NCBI GenBank assembly: GCA_030523645.1
Contig: JAUNIB010000004.1
Location: 1 to 64,000, forward strand
DNA from: Selenomonadaceae bacterium
GTDB taxonomy: Bacteria; Bacillota; Negativicutes; Selenomonadales; Selenomonadaceae
Direction: 5' to 3'
Length of the DNA stretch: 64,000 bases
Each line of letters starts with the position of its first letter. Within the stretch, counting starts at the first letter, position 1. Under the pieces are notes generated by a model. That model saw nothing but the letters and a program-made list of their open reading frames with translations. It was not told the DNA's origin and ran no database searches. Positions 42,386 to 50,868 of the stretch are shown in pieces. A program made the position numbers and the translations under genes.

Positions 42386-44134
42386 TTATTTCTGGCGCTC
42401 CATCAATATCGCTTTTAACTGTGCGACTGCCTCGGGATCGAGCTTCGCCGCGCCCTCGATCAGCGTCTTTTCGTTGCCTTCACCGAGGAACGGGCTGTCC
42501 TTTATACTCATCATCTTCATCACTGCGGCGTTGCGCTCGCTCTCCGGGTCACGCTCGGCTCGCATATTCATGCCTATCATCATCCGATACTTCGTATCGT
42601 TTTTGTACTCAGGCCACGTCAGGCCGTCCGTCGATGGGTCGCCGGTCTTGCAGAAGTTCGCTATCATCCTCTGGAATTTCCGCGACAGCTCGACCTCTTC
42701 ATCTGTGCCGAGTGCACAATTACCGTCGAATGACCCGAACATATAAAAGCAGTCTATGGCGTGGGCGGCCCCCATGTAGGAGTAGTCGCCGTCGTAGCCC
42801 TTTTCGAAGGTGTAGAAGAATCCCTTGCCGCCGTTTTTCGCGTGCATCTCTGCCTGATAGAGCATGCCGGCGTTGAAGGCGTAGTCGTCCATGTACGCGT
42901 GGGAAATGTCTGCCTCGGAACGCCCGGCGGTGCGCAGTGCGTCATTGTATTCGCGGTAGGCCGCCGCATATTCGGCATCTCCATTCTCCAGAGCGTTCAG
43001 CACCTTGCCTTTGCAGACGGCGTCGTACACCCTTTCAAGACCTCCGAATACGGTGATGTAGTAGCGGAACTCATTCGCCGTGTGTCCCTGCATGATAGTG
43101 ATGTCGGAGCTGTCTCCCCGCACCCATGCATCGAGAGGGTCAGCCTCAATCACCGAATTACCTTTCAGAGGATGGTGGTAGATATCCCCGACATTCAGGC
43201 CCCACCACTTTTTGAGCTTTGGGAAGGGGATTCGCTGGAGGTCTTTGACCGTATTGGCACCGAACTCCTTGCGAAGGGCGGCGATTTGGTCGCGAGCATT
43301 CGACACATCGTTGAACTGAGTGACCGAGCCGCTCATGGGGATGGCCTTGGTGAAGAGGCCGCGCGCTTCCGGCATGACGCAAAGCATCGAGACTGCGCCG
43401 CCGCCGGCGGACTCGCCGCTTATCGTGACGTTATCCGGGTCGCCGCCGAAGGCCGAGATGTTCTCCTTTATCCATTTGAGAGATTGGACGAGGTCGAGCA
43501 TACAGAGGGCCTCGGAGCCCTTGAACTCTGCGCCGTCGGGGAACGAAGACAAATCAATCTGCCCCAGCATTCCGAGGCGGTAGTCCACGGTAACGACGAG
43601 GATATCAGGGTTGTCGTTCGCGAAATTGTATCCGTTGTAGAGCGAGTCGGCGGTGCCGCCCGACATCCATCCGCCGCCGTGGATGAAGACGAGGACGGGC
43701 TTCTTGTCGGTGCCTTGAGTGTTCTTCCAAATATTCAGACCAAGGCACTCCTCGCCCTGCTCGTACACCGAGGCTTTCTCGTCGGGGTCGATGCTCTGCA
43801 TACCGCTCTTCATGAAGTGGTACGCTTCATATACACGGTTGGACGGAGCGGGCGCTTTAGGCGCTCTGAAGCGCAGGTCGCCGACGGGCTGCTCTGCGAA
43901 GGGTATGCCCTTCCACACCGTCACGTCGCCTATCTGCTTGCCGACGAAGGTGCCGTTGACGCACTTGGCGGCGAGGCGAGAGTCAAAGTTTCCGGTTATA
44001 GTTTTGTTTGGGTGATATTCGTCCATCACCGCCGCGGCTTTCCACTCGTCACTGGTCTTAGCATCGGCACAGCTCGTAAAGGAGCAGAGGCACGCGGCGG
44101 CAAGGAGCATGGCGACAGATTTTTTGACATTCAT
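42386..44134 (-). CDS. Type B carboxylesterase, exported
   Basis: A 582-residue alpha/beta-hydrolase of the carboxylesterase type B family (para-nitrobenzyl esterase-like). The N-terminus MNVKKSVAMLLAAACLCSFT is a signal peptide with a possible lipidation cysteine in FTSCADA. VWKGIPFAEQPVGDLRFRAP is the family start, FIHGGGW forms the oxyanion hole and the nucleophile is Ser in ISGESAGGGAVS. A His near MGAAHAIDCFYMFGS (~500) fits the triad. The start is ATG 44134 (ggagaag ahead); a longer frame would overlap the amidase. It is four bases after the amidase stop, so one operon. Codons rich in gcg/cga differ from neighbours, suggesting transfer. Confidence 0.9.
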   Translation of the reverse strand: MNVKKSVAMLLAAACLCSFTSCADAKTSDEWKAAAVMDEYHPNKTITGNFDSRLAAKCVNGTFVGKQIGDVTVWKGIPFAEQPVGDLRFRAPKAPAPSNRVYEAYHFMKSGMQSIDPDEKASVYEQGEECLGLNIWKNTQGTDKKPVLVFIHGGGWMSGGTADSLYNGYNFANDNPDILVVTVDYRLGMLGQIDLSSFPDGAEFKGSEALCMLDLVQSLKWIKENISAFGGDPDNVTISGESAGGGAVSMLCVMPEARGLFTKAIPMSGSVTQFNDVSNARDQIAALRKEFGANTVKDLQRIPFPKLKKWWGLNVGDIYHHPLKGNSVIEADPLDAWVRGDSSDITIMQGHTANEFRYYITVFGGLERVYDAVCKGKVLNALENGDAEYAAAYREYNDALRTAGRSEADISHAYMDDYAFNAGMLYQAEMHAKNGGKGFFYTFEKGYDGDYSYMGAAHAIDCFYMFGSFDGNCALGTDEEVELSRKFQRMIANFCKTGDPSTDGLTWPEYKNDTKYRMMIGMNMRAERDPESERNAAVMKMMSIKDSPFLGEGNEKTLIEGAAKLDPEAVAQLKAILMERQK

Positions 44135-44138
44135 GACA

Positions 44139-45722
44139 TCACTTCTCCATTCGGAAGTCAGGGAACCGTCCCTCGCTGAAGTTCTGCTTGAGCGTCTTCG
44201 ACAGCGCAGAGGCGACGCGGAAGGCAGCGACATCGTCGTAGGTGTTGCCGACTACCTGCACGCCCATCGGGACGTTGCGTGACGATACAGCGACGGGCAC
44301 ATCGACTACCGGGTAGGTGTAGAGCACGTTCCAATACATCGTAGCGCAGTTCATTATCGAGCTTGGCACCTTGCGGCCGTTCAGTACGACGCGCGTGTCG
44401 TCGGACGAGTCGACATCGGCGAGGACGTGGGGCGTCATCATCGTCGGCATTATGAGAGCCGTGTATCCTTTCGTGAAGACGCGCTGCTGTACGTCGCTGT
44501 TGAGCTCGGCGGCGAGCATGGTGGCAGCCGCCTTACCTGCGTTGCCCGTGTTGTCGGCGACCTTAAATATATCGCGCAGGTACGGCGTGAACTGCTCCTG
44601 ATCCATATCCCGCATCGAATCGAGCGTCAGAGCCATGGAGCCGCCGATGAGCCCATTTATGTATACCTTGAGGTTTTCGTCGTTCACGCGCCACGAGCTT
44701 TCTACTATGTCGACCTGTGCGCCGAGAGAACGCAGAGCGCTGACAACGCCGTCCATACTTGTGCGCACATCATCGTCAATACTGGCTTCGTTGTACTTAT
44801 CCAGGTACATGACGGCGATTTTGGCGCCTTTGAGACTATCGTACTTGGCAGGCATCTCGACCTTCGGCAGAGAGGTGAATACTTCAGGGCTTGGGCCGCT
44901 GATGATGTTCTGCATGAGCACGAGGTCGTCAAAGGTACGCGTCATCGGGCCGTACACTACATACGGCATTTCATCGTCGCACGGTATGCGGCTGAAGGGA
45001 GGCTTGAAGCCGTAGACACCGTTCATTGCGGAAGGGATGCGTATGGAGCCGCCCATGTCGGACCCGGTTGCGATGGTGCAGAAGCCAGCGGCGAGCGCAG
45101 CTCCGGAGCCGCCGGAAGAACCGCCGGCACCATATTTTTCGTTCCACGGATTGCGCGTTACGCCGTAGAGATTGCTCCATGTCATAGAGCTGATGAAGAG
45201 TTCCGGCGCTGTCGTCTGGAAGACCGGAATCGCACCGGCGTCGATGAGCCGCTGCACCACAGTATCCTTCTCCGTCGCCGGAGGAACGTCTTTCATTACA
45301 ATGGTTGCATTATCGTTTCGCCAGCCGGGGACTCTGAGGTCGCACTTCACGCCGACAGTGATGCCCTCAAGCGGGCGATTCGTGCCGTTCTTGTAGCGCT
45401 CCTCAGCCGCGCGTGCCTCGCTGCGAGCAGCCGCGAAGCGCTCGGCGGTAATCGCGTTTACCTTGCCGTTCCAGGTGAGGGGATTATCGAGCAGGTCTCG
45501 CGTGTCTGTCTTAATTTGTCCGTTGTACTTCTCAACGCGGGCGATTTGCGCTTCGAGCACCTGCGTCGGTGTGACCTCGCCACTCTTGAACAGCTAGATC
45601 AGGCGCGTCGCCGACATATAAGACAGCTCCTGCTCAGTGAACGATGCTGCAAAGGCCACTGTCACATTGATCGCTGTCGCGATGATGGCAATAGCCGATG
45701 CCATGAAGAATTTTCTCATCAT
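44139..45722 (-). pseudogene. Exported amidase-signature amidase interrupted by an in-frame TAG
   Basis: Reading from ATG 45722 (ribosome binding site ggaggtatgtt) gives a signal peptide MMRKFFMASAIAIIATAINV and then SFTEQELSYMSATRLI. A TAG follows at codon 43 (45594-45596), and the frame continues as LFKSGEVTPTQVLEAQIARV. That is the normal N-terminus of amidase-signature enzymes, where the residue at the stop is usually Glu or Gln. The remaining 473 codons are intact with Ser-cisSer-Lys residues: Lys in GITVGVKCDL and Ser residues in GAGGSSGGSGAALAAG and GSDMGGSIRIPS. A single nonsense change, a recoded codon or a base-call error could explain it. High-GC codon use matches the esterase downstream. 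Confidence 0.85.
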
Positions 45723-45899
45723 AACATACCTCCTATGGTAGATATCAGCCGGTAGAAGCTGCTTAACGCATCATCTCCGGCAAACTGTACAAATGGCATG
45801 AACTTGTACTTTTTCATTATAATCCCGATGGTTTTCGCTCTGCAATAGATTTTTTATATGTGTACAATAAATAACTTATACTAAAAAAGTCTGACACCG

Positions 45900-46096
45900 A
45901 CCTCATCCGTCTCGCTTCGCGAGCCACCTTCTACAAACATGCTAAGTTCATCCATCGCTGCGCTCGGATATCACTAAGCAGTTTGCATGGCTCGCACTAA
46001 ATTCGCAAGCTCATTAAGTGCTCATGCACACTCAAAGGGGAAAGTCTTTACCCTCTCCTATGGAGAGGGGGGACCGGCGCAGCCGGTGGGTGAGGT
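45900..46096. repeat. Long compound family A repeat, copy 2
   Basis: Same layout as 7701-7898. Central inverted repeat ACAAACATGCTAAGT against ACTAAGCAGTTTGCA. Relative to copy 1 one pair has changed from T-A to C-G on both arms. Confidence 0.85.
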
Positions 46097-46099
46097 AGA

Positions 46100-46120
46100 T
46101 AAACGGTTTTCTTACAGACA
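46100..46120 (-). repeat. Fragment of family D
   Basis: AAACGGTTTTCTTACAGACA is the complement of the left arm of D1/D3 (CTGTAAGAAAACCGTT). It directly follows the long family A repeat. Confidence 0.6.
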
Positions 46121-46148
46121 TTTTTCTTCGCAACTATACATAAAAGAA

Positions 46149-46189
46149 GGGTCTGTGAAAAAGATGAATGCTCATCTTTTCACAGACCC
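46149..46189 (-). terminator. Terminator of the pyridoxamine kinase gene
   Basis: Stem GGGTCTGTGAAAA...TTTTCACAGACCC with a four-base loop, followed by TTCTTTTA on the minus strand. Its arms resemble the terminator at 5144. Confidence 0.88.
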
Positions 46190-46194
46190 AGATA

Positions 46195-47073
46195 TTAACA
46201 GAGTCCCAAATCTCTTATATAGCTGCCGAGGCAAGCCTCGAAGTTCACGCCGTAGCGAATCTCTGTCCCGGCGGCATGAGTGAGGCGGATAGCTCGGACG
46301 GTGAAGTCTACAGCGATGCGGACAGATTCGGCAACGCTGTGGCCGGTGAGGGCGGCGCCGACAATGGCACTGCCGAATACATCACCGGTGCCGTGATAGC
46401 TTCCCTCTACGGTGGGGCCGAGGATGTAGTCTATCTGGCCGGTGGAGCGGTCGAAGGTGGCAGCGCCGAGATGGTCGGGGTCATCCTCCAGCCAGGCGCC
46501 GGTGAGGACGATGCTTGGCTTCTCGGTGATGATGGCCAGACGGGTCAGAATGTCGTCGATATACTCGCGGCTGTAGGGGCCGTCCTTATATTTTTCTCCC
46601 AGCAGGAAGCAGGCCTCCGTCATGTTCGGCTTAATGATGTTGGCTACCCGGCATAGCTCCAGCATTTCCGGGGGGAAGGCCTCGTTGAAGGCAGCGTAGA
46701 GTCGGCCGTTGTCACCCATTACCGGGTCGACCAGCACGAGGGTGTCCTTGTTGGAGAGGTCGCTGACCATCTTCTTCATCAGCTGTACCTGATTGAAGGA
46801 GCCGAGGTAGCCGGTGTAGATAGCGTCAAACTTTACCTTCAATGACTGCCAGTGGCGAACCATGGGGATAATGTCGTCGGTAAGGTCGCGGCAGGTATAG
46901 CCGGTGAAGCCGCCGGTGTGAGTGGACAGGACGGCGGTAGGCAGTACGGAGCATTCTACTCCGGCGGCGGAGATGATGGGCAGCGCTACCGTGAGGGAGC
47001 ATTTGCCGACGCCGGAGATGTCGTGGACGGCCAGCGCCCGCTTCTGTTCTATAGGTTTATCATAGTCAATCAT
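46195..47073 (-). CDS. Pyridoxamine/pyridoxal kinase
   Basis: A 292-residue ribokinase-fold kinase that phosphorylates B6 vitamers. N-terminal ALAVHDISGVGKCSLTVALP (~14-33), substrate region LSTHTGGFTGYTCRDLTDDI, LVDPVMGDNGRLY (~115-127), IKPNMTEACFLLGE and the catalytic anion-hole segment YHGTGDVFGSAIVGA (~226-240). The PdxY/PdxK family is clear; the Firmicute annotation is usually pyridoxamine kinase. The start is the ATG at 47073 following gaggtaacaa. It is probably a single-gene unit with its own terminator and unrelated to the small-protein genes upstream. Confidence 0.9.
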   Translation of the reverse strand: MIDYDKPIEQKRALAVHDISGVGKCSLTVALPIISAAGVECSVLPTAVLSTHTGGFTGYTCRDLTDDIIPMVRHWQSLKVKFDAIYTGYLGSFNQVQLMKKMVSDLSNKDTLVLVDPVMGDNGRLYAAFNEAFPPEMLELCRVANIIKPNMTEACFLLGEKYKDGPYSREYIDDILTRLAIITEKPSIVLTGAWLEDDPDHLGAATFDRSTGQIDYILGPTVEGSYHGTGDVFGSAIVGAALTGHSVAESVRIAVDFTVRAIRLTHAAGTEIRYGVNFEACLGSYIRDLGLC

Positions 47074-47168
47074 TGTTGTTACCTCGTATAGTCAATAGAT
47101 GTGACAAGCATTATAGCACTTTTCCGGCATATCTGCCAACACAGGCATCCGGCAGCAAGGCAAACAAA

Positions 47169-47194
47169 AAGGAGCCGTCTTTCGACAGCTCCTT
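47169..47194 (-). terminator. Terminator of the DUF1659-DUF2922 operon
   Basis: Stem AAGGAGC with GCTCCTT and an inner GTC/GAC pair around tttc, followed on the minus strand by TTTTTG. Confidence 0.85.
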
Positions 47195-47199
47195 GTAAA

Positions 47200-47412
47200 T
47201 CAGAAGAGTACCTCTTCATCAACGCTGCGGACTACCGCAGACTTGGCAGCAGCGACGCGGGCGCCGTTGACATCAAAGGCATCCTTGGCGACGACGGTGT
47301 TCATGAAGGAACGCACATCCTCGGCAGAGAGGTCAGCCCTGGGGGACGGGAGGTTGAGCAGCTTACTCTTCTCGTTGTCCAGAGTGAAGGTCATTTTCAG
47401 CTCTTTTGCCAT
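47200..47412 (-). CDS. DUF2922 domain-containing protein
   Basis: A 70-residue protein of the DUF2922 family. It matches the pattern of a beta-rich start (KELKMTFTLDNEKSKLLNLP), an acidic middle (LSAEDVRSFMNTVVAKD) and the terminal strand AAKSAVVRSVDEEVLF. Function unknown; such genes follow DUF1659 genes in many Firmicutes, as here. Ribosome binding site aaaggaga lies before ATG 47412. A family D remnant (47458-47497) lies in the gap to DUF1659. Confidence 0.85.
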   Translation of the reverse strand: MAKELKMTFTLDNEKSKLLNLPSPRADLSAEDVRSFMNTVVAKDAFDVNGARVAAAKSAVVRSVDEEVLF

Positions 47413-47457
47413 GATATTTCTCCTTTCTTCATTTTTTACGCACTGAATTTTGTTTAG

Positions 47458-47497
47458 GAATAAAGTTTGTAAGAAAACCCTTCGTCAAACTTTATTC
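47458..47497. repeat. Miniature family D remnant
   Basis: GAATAAAGTTTG and CAAACTTTATTC arms around TAAGAAAACCCTTCGT. It keeps the outer-arm junction of family D (TGTAAGAAAACC joined to TTCGTCA) but lacks the whole inner domain. Confidence 0.65.
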
Positions 47498-47517
47498 TGT
47501 AAACTGTTGTGCAGGAA

Positions 47518-47742
47518 TTACTCCTCTACCAGTACGGCAGTGGACTGGCGGACGATGCTGCCTACCGGGTAGGTCTGAAGAGCGCCGTAGAGGGCGCCGA
47601 TAGCACGGGCATCGTCATCGCTGACAGCCGGGTCGAGGGAGACAATAGAGCGCGGGGAATACTTGGCCTTGCCATTATCACCGACTCCGGTCTCTACATT
47701 GACCATCAGCTTTGCGGTTTCGTTTGCTTTTACGGTTGCCAT
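47518..47742 (-). CDS. DUF1659 domain-containing protein
   Basis: A 74-residue protein of the DUF1659 family: ETAKLMVNVETGVGDNGKAK, then RSIVSLDPAVSDDDARAIGA, and a terminal LQTYPVGSIVRQSTAVLVEE. Function unknown. It is first in a two-gene operon with DUF2922. Ribosome binding site aaaggaggtgac sits before the ATG. The upstream sequence (cacctcctttctac and ttgaaata) resembles the leader of the cell-wall amidase at 42162, hinting at a common origin of the two promoter regions. Confidence 0.86.
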   Translation of the reverse strand: MATVKANETAKLMVNVETGVGDNGKAKYSPRSIVSLDPAVSDDDARAIGALYGALQTYPVGSIVRQSTAVLVEE

Positions 47743-47816
47743 GTTGTCACCTCCTTTCTACTCACCAGGTGGTAGAAGGAGAAGACTTTGAAATACAGAA
47801 AATAAAAAAATAAAAA

Positions 47817-47844
47817 AGTCTGCAGACAAAATTGCCTGCAGGCT
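47817..47844 (-). terminator. Terminator of the ABC importer operon
   Basis: AGCCTGCAGGC, loop, TCTGCAGACT, then TTTTTTATTTTTTT on the minus strand. Confidence 0.88.
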
Positions 47845-47874
47845 GAGTAAATATGAAGATATGAGCCCTTCCGG

Positions 47875-48900
47875 TTATTCTCCGGGGCGGCTTTTTCTCA
47901 ATAAATAAAGGAAGTAAGGTGTGCCGAGGAGGGCGGTCATTATGCCTACCCTTATCTCCGTTGGAGCCAGCAGTACCCGCCCCATGGTGTCGCAGAATAC
48001 CAGAAAGGCACCGCCCGCCAAGAGACAGGCCGGCAGGAGCCGCCGATGGTCTGGGCCGACAATGAGCCGCAGGAAGTGAGGCACCACCAGCCCGATGAAG
48101 CCGATATTGCCGCTGATGCAGACGCCGGTAGCTGTCACCAGTGCCGCCAGTGACAGGAAGAGCATCCGATAGAAGCCTACCGGCATCCCCAGTGACCGGG
48201 CTTCTGTCTCCCCCAGCACCAGTACATTCAGGTGACGGGCCAGCAGTACCATGATACCGCTGCCAATGAGGATGGGGCCGAGGCCGATAAATACATGCTC
48301 CCAGCGGCGGTAGCCGAGACCGCCAACCGTCCAGAAGAGGTACTGCTGCATACGATGCTCGTCAACTGCGGTGACGATGGCGGCAGTTATCGCTCCCAGC
48401 AGCATGCCTACTACTACGCCGGACAGGAGCAGAGTCATCACCGGTATTTTGCCGTGACGCATGGCCAGAGCCACTGTGACTGCCACTGCCGTGAGGGAGC
48501 CCACGAAGGCACAGGTTGGCATTGCGTACATACTTGCTTCGCTGAGACCAAGGGCGATAGCCAGTACCGCGCCTACCGAGGCACCGCCGGAGACGCCGAT
48601 TATCCCCGGGTCAGCCAGAGGATTGGAGAAAAGCCCCTGCATTACTGCACCGGAAACAGCCAGTCCAGCCCCCACCATGAGACCAACGATAGTCCGGGGG
48701 AACCTGATATGCCAGAGGACAGCCTCCTGATTGGGAGTGACATTTACCGCCGGGAAAAGATTCAGTCCGGCCTCCCGGCTGACAGAGGCGAGGATATTCA
48801 GGAATGGCATTTCAAACTGACCCTTGGCCAGCGAGAAGCAGCCGGCAGCGATAAAGGACAGCAGGAGGAGGAGCATGACGAGGGAAAAATTTTTCCTCAT
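47875..48900 (-). CDS. FecCD-family ABC importer permease
   Basis: A 341-residue inner-membrane permease of the BtuC/FecCD family for iron complexes, heme or cobalamin, with about ten hydrophobic helices. Family motifs: WHIRFPRTIVGLMVGAGLA (~63-81), GAVMQGLFSNPLADPGIIGV (~84-103), GASVGAVLA, and VVPHFLRLIVGPDHRRLLPA (~275-294), the segment that contacts the ATPase. The start ATG overlaps the end of the ATPase gene by four bases (ATGA), so the pair is coupled. The ligand cannot be read from the sequence. Confidence 0.93.
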   Translation of the reverse strand: MRKNFSLVMLLLLLSFIAAGCFSLAKGQFEMPFLNILASVSREAGLNLFPAVNVTPNQEAVLWHIRFPRTIVGLMVGAGLAVSGAVMQGLFSNPLADPGIIGVSGGASVGAVLAIALGLSEASMYAMPTCAFVGSLTAVAVTVALAMRHGKIPVMTLLLSGVVVGMLLGAITAAIVTAVDEHRMQQYLFWTVGGLGYRRWEHVFIGLGPILIGSGIMVLLARHLNVLVLGETEARSLGMPVGFYRMLFLSLAALVTATGVCISGNIGFIGLVVPHFLRLIVGPDHRRLLPACLLAGGAFLVFCDTMGRVLLAPTEIRVGIMTALLGTPYFLYLLRKSRPGE

Positions 48901-49739
48901 GCAGTCCCCTCCTTCCCGAGAATAATCGAGAGAAGGGCCGCCCGGCGGCTGTCGTTCTCCGGAGCGGCGGAGTAAACCTCGTGATGACCGGTCTGCTGAT
49001 TAATCGATACTCTGATGGGAGTACCGAAGGCGGCAGTGAGGATGTCTTCCCGCAGTACATCGGACACCGGTCCGTCAGCCACCAGCCTGCTCTGTCCCAG
49101 CATCAGCAGACGGGAACAGAAGCGGGCCGCCAGATTCATCTCGTGTACCACCATGAGGATTGTCTTGCCGCCCCGGCACAGGTCACGGGCGAAGCGGTAT
49201 ATCTCCTCCTGATAGAAGATGTCGAGACCGGTGGCCGGCTCGTCAAGGAACATGACGGGAGACTGCTGAGCCAGTACCTTGGCCAGCAGTACCCGCTGCC
49301 GCTGACCGCCGGAAATCTCCGTCAGGGATTTCTCCGCTAAATCAGCTACTCCTGTGTAGGCAAGGCAGGCATCCACTATAGCTTCGTCACGGTCTGACTC
49401 TTTTTCCCACCATTTTAGATAGGGATAGCGGCCGGTCATTACGATTTCCCGAACACTGTAGCCGAAGGAGATATTCACCTGCTGCTGTAGGTAGGCTGCC
49501 GACAGGGCGATTTCCTTCTCCTTCTGCTCTGTGATAGGTCTGCCCATGAGCCGGACGGAGCCCTTCAGCGGTGGGATGATTCCCCTGAGTGTCTTCAGCA
49601 GGGTAGATTTACCTGCTCCGTTTGGCCCGATAATGCCCACCAGCTCACCGGGGCGGACGCCGAAGGAAAGCCCTTCCATGACAGGGTGGCCGGGGTAGCC
49701 GGTGGCGAGATTGTCAGCTTCTATTACATAGTCGTTCAT
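48897..49739 (-). CDS. ABC importer ATP-binding protein (FecE/BtuD type)
   Basis: A 280-residue ATPase of the same importer. Walker A GPNGAGKSTLLKTL (~37-50), Q-loop in AAYLQQQVNISFGYSV, signature ISGGQRQRVLLAKVLAQ (~142-158), Walker B PVMFLDEPATGLD (~162-174) and H-loop VVHEMN (~195). The C-terminal extension (VSINQQTGHHEVYSAAPEND) is common in iron/heme type ATPases. It forms an operon with the permease. The TIM-barrel gene and the receptor gene lie upstream on the same strand, separated by family A repeats. Confidence 0.93.
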   Translation of the reverse strand: MNDYVIEADNLATGYPGHPVMEGLSFGVRPGELVGIIGPNGAGKSTLLKTLRGIIPPLKGSVRLMGRPITEQKEKEIALSAAYLQQQVNISFGYSVREIVMTGRYPYLKWWEKESDRDEAIVDACLAYTGVADLAEKSLTEISGGQRQRVLLAKVLAQQSPVMFLDEPATGLDIFYQEEIYRFARDLCRGGKTILMVVHEMNLAARFCSRLLMLGQSRLVADGPVSDVLREDILTAAFGTPIRVSINQQTGHHEVYSAAPENDSRRAALLSIILGKEGTA

Positions 49740-49769
49740 GGCGACACCAATATTTTTAGAAATACTTTT

Positions 49770-49900
49770 AAACCTTCCCCTTTGGGGAAGGTGGCCGAGC
49801 GTAGCGAGGTCGGATGAGGTTGATACTTGCTATCCGAACCTCACCCACCGCTTCGCGGTCCCCCCTCTCCATAGGAGAGGGTCACTAGACTGATTATATG
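49770..49900. repeat. Family A repeats, partly coding
   Basis: A ccttcccctttggggaagg copy and a cctcacccaccgcttcgcgg/ccctctcc copy with the linker tcactagactgattatatg. The second copy supplies the last ~17 codons of the TIM-barrel gene. Confidence 0.85.
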
Positions 49901-50848
49901 ATGTTGCTGTATCTTCAGCTTTTCCTCCCAGTCTGCCATGTCCGATGGCATGAACTCATGAACAAGGCAGTCGGGAGATATGAAGTCAAATAGCTTCTTT
50001 ACATAGGGTGTGGTGATTGGTAAATGATTGTCGATGTGACCGATATACTCCATAGCCTGCCGCATATCCGGGATGATGTCGTCAGCGGCCTCGGCCATGC
50101 GGGCGGCATACTTTCCTGACAGAGACTGATGGAGATGGACAGTCTTCACCCGACCGGCCAGCTCTCCCAGCGCCTCCATCCGGCGGCATACATAGTCTAT
50201 CCCCTGCTCCTGAGTCCGGAGACTCCAGTCGGTACACATGAGATGACCGGTGTCGAGGCAGAAGCCGCTGTTTTTGTGACTCAGCCTGTCCAGCAGTTCT
50301 CTTGCGAGAGCCGGGTCGGTGAAGTTCAGACCGGGCCACCAGATATTTTCCGCAAGGAAGGCGATACTCTCCGGCAGCTCTGCCGTGATTTCGTTGATGA
50401 GATTGGCAGCGGCGGTGATGACCGCCTCGGAGCCGATTGCGTGACGGCGGTGGAAGATTTCGACTGCGGCACATTCAGCCACATGAAAGACAACATACTT
50501 CGCCCCTGCCTTTACTGCCTGACGGATGTTGTGACGCCATAGCTCCACCCAGCCTTCGGCAGTCTCGGCCTCGTAGTAGTCCGTCAGCCTTGTGCCGGCT
50601 GGGAGACGGAGAGCGGCCTTCTCCCTCTCTCCAAGATAGAAGCAGTACCATGTGGGCCAGAAGCGGAGGTGGACGCCGTGAATGTACTCCGGCGGGTAGC
50701 CTGTGGGGTCATACTCGCCGCATATCATCAGCTCCAGACCGTCAAGATGATTTCGCCGGAGGAATGGCGGGAGGTTCCCCGCCGCATCTCCGGCAAAACA
50801 TTTGTCGCTGTCGTATGAAAGGTCAGAAATATTTACCAGTTGTTTCAT
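49841..50848 (-). CDS. Sugar phosphate isomerase/epimerase-like TIM-barrel protein
   Basis: A 335-residue protein of the xylose-isomerase-like TIM-barrel superfamily. Diagnostic features are LDGLELMICGEYDPTGYPPE, AVKAGAKYVVFHVAE (strand 3-4), IAFLAENIWWPGLNF with a metal-ligand Glu, FCLDTGHLM (Asp/His ligands) and VKTVHLHQS. Substrate unknown. It lies 20 bases downstream of the TonB-dependent receptor and just before the ABC importer, so it may act on the imported ligand (inference). The last ~17 residues (SLVTLSYGEGGPRSGG) are translated from a family A repeat, meaning the original 3' end was replaced or extended. Confidence 0.82.
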   Translation of the reverse strand: MKQLVNISDLSYDSDKCFAGDAAGNLPPFLRRNHLDGLELMICGEYDPTGYPPEYIHGVHLRFWPTWYCFYLGEREKAALRLPAGTRLTDYYEAETAEGWVELWRHNIRQAVKAGAKYVVFHVAECAAVEIFHRRHAIGSEAVITAAANLINEITAELPESIAFLAENIWWPGLNFTDPALARELLDRLSHKNSGFCLDTGHLMCTDWSLRTQEQGIDYVCRRMEALGELAGRVKTVHLHQSLSGKYAARMAEAADDIIPDMRQAMEYIGHIDNHLPITTPYVKKLFDFISPDCLVHEFMPSDMADWEEKLKIQQHHIISLVTLSYGEGGPRSGG

Positions 50849-50868
50849 AGGATTTGTGCTGCTTTGTG

